Assembly (NCBI GenBank): GCA_023423415.1
Contig: JAFAFP010000201.1
Location: 1-19,144, forward strand
Direction: 5' to 3'
Source: Pseudomonadota bacterium
GTDB taxonomy: Bacteria; Pseudomonadota; Alphaproteobacteria; Rhizobiales; Xanthobacteraceae
Length of the DNA: 19,144 nucleotides
Shown here: positions 14,351-19,144 of the stretch, in pieces
Numbering within the stretch: position 1 is the stretch's first letter
How the letters are laid out: the number at the start of each line of letters is the position of its first letter
Notes under the pieces: generated by a model
What the model was told of the DNA's origin: nothing
The model's database searches: none
What the model saw: only the letters and a program-made list of their open reading frames with translations
Position numbers and translations under genes: made by a program

Positions 14351-15517
14351 TTGCTATCGCGATTTTACTTGAAGCTCGCAGCGGCGTTGTTCTTCTCCGC
14401 TCACTATAGCCTATCTCCCGCCTTTGCCGCACCTCAGGATCAGGACGCAAAGGTCCGTCAGGTCATCGACGGCGCGATAAAGCCAATCATCGCGCAATAT
14501 GCCATTCCCGGCATGGCCGTGGGTGTGACGATCGACGGCAAGCGATACTTCGTCGAGTATGGCGATGCCGCGATCAATCCGAAAGTTGCCGTCACGCGCG
14601 ACACGCTGTTCGAGCTGGGATCGATCAGCAAGACGTTCACTGCAACGCTCGCAACTTACGCCGAGATCGAAGGCAAGCTGTCGCTGAAGGAGAGTGTCAG
14701 TGCTTACATGCCCGCGTTCAAGGGCAGTGCGCTCGACAATGTCCGCGTACTCGATCTTGCAACGCATACGACCGGCGGCTTTCCGCTTCAGTTGCCGGGC
14801 GATGTGAAGAACGCCAAGCAGCTCATCGCCTATTTCAAATCGTGGAAGCCGCAATACACGCCCGGCACCCATCGCACCTATGCCAATCCGAGCGTCGGCC
14901 TTCTCGGCATGATCGCGGCGAAATCGCTCGGCGCGAGCTTTCAGGTTTCGGCGGAGCGCCTGTTTGCCGACCTCGGGCTCAAGCGCACCTATATCGTCGT
15001 GCCCGCGTCGGAAATGAAATCCTACGCATGGGGCTATTCGCGCGACAACAAGCCGAGTCGCGTGTCTCCCGCTCTGCTGGCGTTCGAAGCCTATGGCGTG
15101 AAGTCGAATGCCGTCGACATGCTTCGCTTTCTCGAAGCGAATATGGGTGTCGGCGCTGTGCCGTCGAAGCTTGCGCGTGCGCTGGAGGCCACCCGCACCG
15201 GCTATTTCCGCTCGGGCGAACTGATTCAGGATCTCATCTGGGAGCAATATCCCTGGCCGGTTGCGCCGGAGACAATCGCCGCCGGCAACGCATCGCAAAT
15301 GGCGCTGAAGTCGCATCCGGCGACCGCCATCAACCCGCCGATGCCGCCGCGCGGCGATGTGCTGCTCAACAAGGCCGGATCGACCAACGGCTTCGGCGCC
15401 TATGTCGCATTTGTGCCGGAGAAGAAGATCGGCATCGTCTTGCTGGCGAACCGGATTTATCCGAATGACGTGCGCGCCAAGGCTGCGTTGCAGGTATTAT
15501 CGCGTTTGGCGGAGTGA
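14351..15517 (+). CDS. ampC: class C beta-lactamase (AmpC-type serine hydrolase)
   Basis: Class C enzymes are periplasmic serine beta-lactamases. The 388-residue precursor has a signal peptide with likely cleavage after SPAFA (residue 26). The active-site motif SISK gives nucleophile Ser91 and Lys94. Gln147 in PLQLP and the YAN triad (177-179) match class C. The C-terminal stretch STNGFGAYVAFVPEKK and LLANRIYPN is strongly AmpC-like. The third motif, normally Lys-Thr-Gly, reads Lys341-Ala342-Gly343, which may alter activity. Translation starts at TTG, supported by GGAGGA (14338-14343) 7 bases upstream. No AmpR-type regulator is adjacent, so control looks constitutive or unlinked. It follows the glycosylase-like gene by 31 bases. 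A related esterase or peptidase activity is the main alternative. Confidence 0.9.
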   Translation: MLSRFYLKLAAALFFSAHYSLSPAFAAPQDQDAKVRQVIDGAIKPIIAQYAIPGMAVGVTIDGKRYFVEYGDAAINPKVAVTRDTLFELGSISKTFTATLATYAEIEGKLSLKESVSAYMPAFKGSALDNVRVLDLATHTTGGFPLQLPGDVKNAKQLIAYFKSWKPQYTPGTHRTYANPSVGLLGMIAAKSLGASFQVSAERLFADLGLKRTYIVVPASEMKSYAWGYSRDNKPSRVSPALLAFEAYGVKSNAVDMLRFLEANMGVGAVPSKLARALEATRTGYFRSGELIQDLIWEQYPWPVAPETIAAGNASQMALKSHPATAINPPMPPRGDVLLNKAGSTNGFGAYVAFVPEKKIGIVLLANRIYPNDVRAKAALQVLSRLAE

Positions 15518-15565
15518 TCCGCGTTTCTCCGCTCATTCCCGCGAAGGCGTGCGCTTTGAATCGCC

Positions 15566-15670
15566 GTCATTCCGGGACGCGCGTGAAACGCGCGGGCCCG
15601 GAATCCAGTTTATATCGGTGTGGTTTCTGGATTTGGGGTTCGCGGGCGTGCGCCCGCGCCCCGGAACGAC
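15566..15670. repeat. palindromic repeat between ampC and sulP, 'gtcattccggg' family
   Basis: The 105-bp element begins GTCATTCCGGGACGCG and ends CCCCGGAACGAC. Each half has an internal hairpin: CGCGCGTGAAACGCGCG on the left and GCGGGCGTGCGCCCGC on the right. It is the second copy of the element at 11300-11400. It lies between the convergent ends of ampC and sulP, where a structured RNA could help end both transcripts. The short frames crossing it are not genes. Confidence 0.85.
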
Positions 15671-15699
15671 CGACGAAAGAGTTTCCCGGGCACGGACAG

Positions 15700-17394
15700 T
15701 CAGCCCGCCATCTTCAGCGCGCGCTCCACACTCGGCACATAATGCACCGAGCGCCCCCGCAAACCTGGCAGCTTGAACGCGCGGCGCAGATGCGGGCGCA
15801 CGCCGGCGAAATACACTTTTGTGCCGGCCTTGTGCAGACGATGCACGAAGCGTTCAAGCGCGGCCGCAGCGGTGATGTCGATAAACGGCACATCCGAGAA
15901 ATCGAGGATGAAGATTCGTGGCGGACTCACAACGCGATCGAAAATCAGATTCACGCGCGCTGTCGCACCGAAAAAGAAGGCGCCGCTGATGCGGTACACC
16001 ATCACATCGTCGGGCAACGCATTGTTGGCATAGGCAGGGCGATCGTTGGCGCTGTCGGATACGTCATCGCGAACAAGCTTCGGTCCACCATCGACATCGA
16101 TCGATTCGGCCATCCGGTGCATGAACAGGAACGCGCCGAGGACGACGCCGACGGCAATGCCTGTGAGCAGATCGACGAAGATCGTCAGCAGGAATGTCGC
16201 GAGCAGAATCAATGCATCGGCAAACGAGGTGCGCAGTAACAGCGCGAATTCGGTGCGATCCGCCATGCCCCAGGCGACGACCACCAGCACGCCAGCCAGC
16301 GCCGCCAGCGGGATATAGGCGACGAGCGGCATCGCCACGAGGACGAAGATCAGGAGATAAGCCGAATGCAGCATGCCCGCGACCGGGCCGCGGGCGCCGG
16401 CGCGGATGTTGGTGGCCGTGCGTGCAATCGTTCCAGTGACCGGCACGCCGCCGCAGACGGCGGAGGCGACATTGCCGACCCCTTGCGCCACCAATTCGCT
16501 GTTGGATCTGTGACGTCGCCCCGACATGCCATCGGCGACGACAGCGGACAGAAGAGACTCGATTGCGCCCAGCAATGCGATCGCGATCGCATCCGGGAGT
16601 ACGGCGCGAACTTTTTCAAGACTGAAGGCGGGTATCGCCGGCGCCGGAAGTCCGGATTGAATGACGCCGAAACGCGAGCCGATGGTCTCGACATGAAGAC
16701 CGAGCAACGCGGTGATGGTCGTCGCTGCGACCACGGCGATCAGCAGCGCCGGCCAATTCGGCCGCAGGCGGCGCACGATGAAAATCGCGGCAATCGAAAA
16801 AATCGACAACGCGACCGTCATTGGATTGATGGTGCCGATCGCCTGCCACAGCGCGCCGATCTTCGGTAGCGTCTCGGCCGGTTCGTGCGCCAGCTTGAGG
16901 CCGAACAGGTCGCGCAGTTGCGTGATCAGAATGATGACGGCGATGCCGGCGGTGAAGCCGACGGTCACGGGATAGGGAATGTATTTGACGTAGGTGCCCA
17001 GCCGCAGAAAGCCGATGGTGACGAGAATCAGTCCGGCGATGATCGTTGCCAGCACCAGCCCGTCGTAGCCGTGACGTTCGACCGTGAGGGCGACGAGGCC
17101 GATAAAGGCCGCGGCCGGCCCTCCGATCTGAAAGCGGCTGCCGCCGAGCAGGGATATCAAAAAACCGCCGACGATGGCGGTGTAAAGTCCCCGTTCCGGG
17201 CTGACCCCCGCGCCGATGGCGATGGCCATCGACAGCGGGAGCGCAACAATGGCGACGGTCAGCCCCGCAAGGGCGTCGGCGCGGAACCCTTCAATGCCAT
17301 ACCCTTCCCGCAGCACCGTAATGAGCTTTGGCGTGAAGAGATCGGCAAAGGTCGGTTCGCTGCGGCCCCTGGGCGCAGAAGCAGTCGCGTTCAT
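15700..17394 (-). CDS. SulP-family anion transporter with STAS domain
   Basis: SulP proteins are inner-membrane carriers for sulfate, bicarbonate, dicarboxylates or other anions. The 564-residue product has a long multi-helix region (about 35-425). Its early part contains AGLTVAIVALPLSMAIAIGAG and then the FQIGGPAAAF signature. A C-terminal cytoplasmic STAS domain follows (about 464-564), with DFSDVPFIDITAAAAL at its core. The substrate cannot be told from sequence here. I prefer ATG 17394 over ATG 17400 because GAGG (17404-17401) lies 6 bases before the former and abuts the latter. A perfect 10-bp hairpin lies just upstream of this ribosome site. gdx is 108 bases upstream on the same strand, so co-transcription is possible. 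Confidence 0.93.
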   Translation of the reverse strand: MNATASAPRGRSEPTFADLFTPKLITVLREGYGIEGFRADALAGLTVAIVALPLSMAIAIGAGVSPERGLYTAIVGGFLISLLGGSRFQIGGPAAAFIGLVALTVERHGYDGLVLATIIAGLILVTIGFLRLGTYVKYIPYPVTVGFTAGIAVIILITQLRDLFGLKLAHEPAETLPKIGALWQAIGTINPMTVALSIFSIAAIFIVRRLRPNWPALLIAVVAATTITALLGLHVETIGSRFGVIQSGLPAPAIPAFSLEKVRAVLPDAIAIALLGAIESLLSAVVADGMSGRRHRSNSELVAQGVGNVASAVCGGVPVTGTIARTATNIRAGARGPVAGMLHSAYLLIFVLVAMPLVAYIPLAALAGVLVVVAWGMADRTEFALLLRTSFADALILLATFLLTIFVDLLTGIAVGVVLGAFLFMHRMAESIDVDGGPKLVRDDVSDSANDRPAYANNALPDDVMVYRISGAFFFGATARVNLIFDRVVSPPRIFILDFSDVPFIDITAAAALERFVHRLHKAGTKVYFAGVRPHLRRAFKLPGLRGRSVHYVPSVERALKMAG

Positions 17395-17407
17395 CCTCAT
17401 CCTCGGG

Positions 17408-17433
17408 AAACAGCGAATGGAGGTTCGCTGTTT
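17408..17433 (-). promoter_or_regulatory. perfect hairpin next to the sulP ribosome binding site
   Basis: AAACAGCGAA and TTCGCTGTTT are perfect 10-bp arms with a 6-base loop. Read on the minus strand the loop is CCTCCA, whose CCTC can pair with the GAGG ribosome site only 3 bases downstream. The hairpin could insulate gdx from sulP or tune sulP translation. It lacks a following T run (CCC instead), so it is not a standard terminator. Confidence 0.5.
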
Positions 17434-17502
17434 GTAGCCGATTTGCTCGCGTTTTGGTTACGCGATCCGGAGAATGTCTGCCCTGCAGGGGCGCGCCTTG
17501 GA

Positions 17503-17817
17503 TCAGGTGACCAGCTTCAGGCCGATGATGCCGGTGAAAATCAGTCCGACGCATCCCAGCCGGAGCGCGGTCGCGGGCTCGGCAAATAGTATGATGCCGA
17601 GAATAACGGTCCCGATTGCGCCGATGCCGGTCCAGACCGCATAGGCGGTGCCGACTGGCAGCGTTTTCAGCGCCAGCCCCAGAAAGGTCAGGCTCAGGAT
17701 CATCGCCAGGACGGTGCCGACCGTGGGCCAGAGTTTCGAGAAACCGTCGGTGTATTTCAGGCCGATGGCCCAGCCGATTTCAAGAAGGCCAGCAATGAAC
17801 AGGTAGGTCCAAGCCAC
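17503..17817 (-). CDS. gdx: guanidinium exporter Gdx (SugE-type small multidrug resistance protein)
   Basis: Gdx is a four-helix inner-membrane protein of the SMR family that works as a dual-topology dimer and exports guanidinium in exchange for protons. From GTG 17817 the product has 104 residues, the usual length. The residues known to define the guanidinium site all fall at the expected numbers: Glu13, Ser42, Tyr59 and Trp62. GLKYTDGF, KTLPVGTAYAVWTGIGA and GIIGLKL are characteristic. The frame is open further upstream, but GAGGGAG (17832-17826) lies 8 bases before this GTG and homologues begin here. A guanidine-II riboswitch lies in the leader, which independently supports guanidinium export. 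sulP follows on the same strand after 108 bases. Confidence 0.95.
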   Translation of the reverse strand: MAWTYLFIAGLLEIGWAIGLKYTDGFSKLWPTVGTVLAMILSLTFLGLALKTLPVGTAYAVWTGIGAIGTVILGIILFAEPATALRLGCVGLIFTGIIGLKLVT

Positions 17818-17865
17818 AACAGTTACTCCCTCAGGAGCCATTCGCGCGAAGCGAACGGTGCTCTG

Positions 17866-17911
17866 GCAGGGCCGTCCCTGCGGATTTTGGAAAGCGCGAG
17901 GTCGTCCTCGC
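17866..17911 (-). promoter_or_regulatory. guanidine-II (mini-ykkC) riboswitch upstream of gdx
   Basis: Read on the minus strand, GCGAGG-ACGA-CCTCGC (17911-17896) and GCAGGG-ACGG-CCCTGC (17881-17866) form two perfect 6-bp stems, each capped by an ACGR tetraloop and separated by 14 bases. This is the defining architecture of the guanidine-II riboswitch, in which the two loops pair with each other and bind guanidinium. The gdx ribosome site begins 33 bases further on. In this class ligand binding typically exposes the ribosome site and turns on the exporter. A small TTCGC/GCGAA hairpin (17841-17855) in the gap may belong to the expression platform. Confidence 0.88.
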
Positions 17912-18198
17912 CACCGAGAGATAGGACAAGGGGAACGATAGTCAATCGTACCGGAACCGGCCCAAGTCGCCCCTTGCGACGATAGGCCCTCAGAAAGCGC
18001 ACGTTTTCGACCAATTCTGGCTGTGCACAATATTGCACATGCGGGGCTGGCGTGTTAGCAACCGCTCGATTTTGCTGGGGTTCCGGGACTTTTCGTGATG
18101 CTCCGCAAGATCGGAATTCCCCTTGAATACCAATGGTTTGCGCCGCCGCTGGGGCGACGGTATCAAGCTTGCGGATTTGAAAGTAGCTAAACGGGTCA
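17912..18198. other. divergent regulatory gap between gdx and atpH
   Basis: With the gdx leader, 381 bases (17818-18198) carry no gene. The right part must hold the promoter of the atp operon, but I see no convincing -35/-10 pair. A perfect inverted repeat, TGTGCA (18022-18027) and TGCACA (18034-18039) with a 6-base spacer, lies about 160 bases before atpH and about 77 bases upstream of the gdx promoter, where a dimeric regulator could reach either gene. Confidence 0.5.
17918..17945 (-). promoter_or_regulatory. likely promoter of gdx
   Basis: On the minus strand TTGACT (17945-17940) is followed after 16 bases by TATCTC (17923-17918). Transcription starting about 7 bases on would begin at about 17911, the first base of the first riboswitch hairpin. 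That fit supports the call although the -10 match is only partial. Confidence 0.5.
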
Positions 18199-18759
18199 AT
18201 GGCAAGCGAACAACCGATTGTCGCCGGTGTGGCGGGGCGTTACGCAACCGCCCTTTTCGACCTCGCGCTTGAAGAGAAAGCGCTGGATAAAGTGCGGGCC
18301 GATCTCGACCGGTTCGACGAGCTCGTGGCCAGCAGCGCGGATCTCAACCGCCTGGTGCGCAGCCCTGTCTTCACCGCCGACGAGCAGGTGAAGGCGCTTG
18401 AGCCGGTTCTGCAGCAGGCGAAGATTGACGGCATCGCCGCCAATTTCGTGAAGCTGGTGGCCTCCAACCGGCGGCTGTTCGCGATCCGTGGAATTATCAA
18501 GGCGTTTCGCGCGCTGGTGGCAGCCCATAAGGGCGAAGTCGCGGCCAAGGTCACGGTCGCTGAGCCCCTGTCGGACCAGCATCTCGCGTCGCTTAAGAGC
18601 ACCCTCAACGCGGTGACGGGCAAGGATGTCGACCTTCAGGTTGACGTCGATCCGACGATCATCGGCGGCCTCATCGTCAAGCTGGGCAGCCGTATGGTCG
18701 ATACCTCGCTTCGCACCAAACTCAATTCGATCAAGACTTCCATGAAAGAGGCTCGCTGA
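18199..18759 (+). CDS. atpH: F1Fo ATP synthase subunit delta
   Basis: Subunit delta (OSCP-like) joins the F1 head to the peripheral stalk of ATP synthase on the cytoplasmic side of the inner membrane. The 186-residue protein has the family pattern: GVAGRYATALFDLALEE at the N-terminus, a helical N-terminal domain (about 1-110) with FVKLVASNRRLFAI, and the C-terminal signature DVDPTIIGGLIVKLGSRMVD. The ribosome site before the ATG is weak (ACGGG). Its TGA stop overlaps the atpA start by one base (TGATG), which indicates translational coupling. In alphaproteobacteria atpH opens the F1 operon atpHAGDC and the Fo genes lie elsewhere, which fits the non-atp sequence upstream. Confidence 0.97.
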   Translation: MASEQPIVAGVAGRYATALFDLALEEKALDKVRADLDRFDELVASSADLNRLVRSPVFTADEQVKALEPVLQQAKIDGIAANFVKLVASNRRLFAIRGIIKAFRALVAAHKGEVAAKVTVAEPLSDQHLASLKSTLNAVTGKDVDLQVDVDPTIIGGLIVKLGSRMVDTSLRTKLNSIKTSMKEAR

Positions 18760-19144
18760 TGGACATCCGCGCCGCAGAAATTTCCGCGATCCTGAAGGAT
18801 CAGATCAAGAACTTCGGTCAGGAGGCGGAAGTCTCCGAAGTCGGCCAGGTTCTGTCGGTCGGTGACGGTATCGCCCGCGTTTACGGCCTCGACAACGTCC
18901 AGGCCGGTGAGATGGTCGAGTTCGAGAATGGCACGCGCGGCATGGCGCTGAACCTCGAAAGCGATAACGTCGGTATCGTTATTTTCGGCGCCGACCGCGA
19001 AATCAAGGAAGGCCAGACCGTCAAGCGCACCGGCGCCATCGTTGACGCGCCGGTCGGCAAGGGCCTGCTCGGCCGCGTGGTCGATGCGCTCGGCAACCCG
19101 ATCGACGGCAAGGGCCCGATCAAGGCCGACAAGCGCATGCGCGT
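18759..19144 (+). CDS. atpA: F1Fo ATP synthase subunit alpha (N-terminal part, cut by window end)
   Basis: The frame opens at ATG 18759, overlapping the atpH stop by one base, and runs off the window after 128 codons and two bases. The translation begins MDIRAAEISAILKDQIKNF and continues with SVGDGIARVYGLDNV, GMALNLESDNVG and GLLGRVVDALGNPIDG. These are the N-terminal beta-barrel and first nucleotide-domain motifs of subunit alpha, the non-catalytic subunit of the F1 hexamer. The Walker A motif, expected near residue 170, lies beyond the window. Nothing is abnormal in the visible part. Confidence 0.97.
   Translation, partial: MDIRAAEISAILKDQIKNFGQEAEVSEVGQVLSVGDGIARVYGLDNVQAGEMVEFENGTRGMALNLESDNVGIVIFGADREIKEGQTVKRTGAIVDAPVGKGLLGRVVDALGNPIDGKGPIKADKRMR

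Noticed and set aside
11300..15670. composite transposon bounded by the two 'gtcattccggg' elements
   Set aside because: No transposase is present and core gene priA is inside. The elements look like dispersed palindromic repeats, not insertion sequence ends.
15514..16239. 241-codon plus-strand frame after ampC
   Set aside because: It crosses a palindromic repeat and then runs antisense to the SulP STAS domain.
16885..17589. 234-codon plus-strand frame over sulP and gdx
   Set aside because: It is antisense to two well-supported membrane protein genes and is rich in charged residues, as expected for a shadow.
17818..18030. long N-terminal extension of gdx
   Set aside because: It would translate through the riboswitch hairpins. 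The GTG at 17817 has the proper ribosome site and gives the family numbering.
1..19144. CRISPR array, tRNA or rRNA gene
   Set aside because: No regularly spaced direct repeats and no tRNA or rRNA signature sequences were seen on either strand.

Overview
This window looks like chromosomal DNA from a GC-rich alphaproteobacterium of the Hyphomicrobiales (Rhizobiales), near the Bradyrhizobium/Rhodopseudomonas/Afipia/Pseudolabrys group. The basis is the gene content (sucA-sucB-lpd, xerC facing priA, then an atpH-atpA operon), the protein sequences, and gaps full of short palindromic repeats of the kind common in these genomes. The assignment is by recognition, not by search. No rRNA, tRNA, CRISPR array, prophage or transposase was seen.

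Layout. 1-609 is a gene-free leader with a terminator-like hairpin and a triple octamer just before sucA. 610-6564 carries sucA (E1), sucB (E2) and lpd (E3), the complete 2-oxoglutarate dehydrogenase complex of the TCA cycle. Repeat elements sit in both gaps and a strong intrinsic terminator follows lpd. 6766-8509 is a likely two-gene operon: a LigF-like glutathione S-transferase and a periplasmic TctC/Bug solute receptor. 8595-11284 is a minus-strand group: xerC, an exported hypothetical protein, a DUF4337-like membrane protein and an 80-residue hypothetical protein. 11463-15517 is plus-strand: priA (replication restart), a divergent 3-methyladenine-DNA-glycosylase-like gene of unusually low GC, and a class C beta-lactamase started at TTG. 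15700-17817 is minus-strand: a guanidinium exporter (gdx/sugE) and then a SulP anion transporter. 18199 to the end is plus-strand: atpH and the first 128 codons of atpA, the start of the F1 ATP synthase operon.

Most notable points. (1) A guanidine-II (mini-ykkC) riboswitch can be read directly upstream of gdx: two hairpins with ACGA and ACGG loops, a plausible promoter whose start site would fall on the first hairpin, and a Gdx protein with E13, S42, Y59 and W62. (2) A 67-bp palindromic element lies in frame inside xerC and encodes about 23 extra residues between catalytic Arg169 and Lys231. (3) The glycosylase-like gene has low GC and has lost the hairpin that carries the DNA-intercalating tyrosine of the AAG family. 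(4) The beta-lactamase has Lys-Ala-Gly in place of Lys-Thr-Gly. (5) At least three families of palindromic repeat occupy nearly every larger gap.

The 2-oxoglutarate dehydrogenase, XerC, PriA and ATP synthase genes are core functions. The GST/TctC, glycosylase/beta-lactamase and Gdx/SulP genes look like accessory genes lodged between them.
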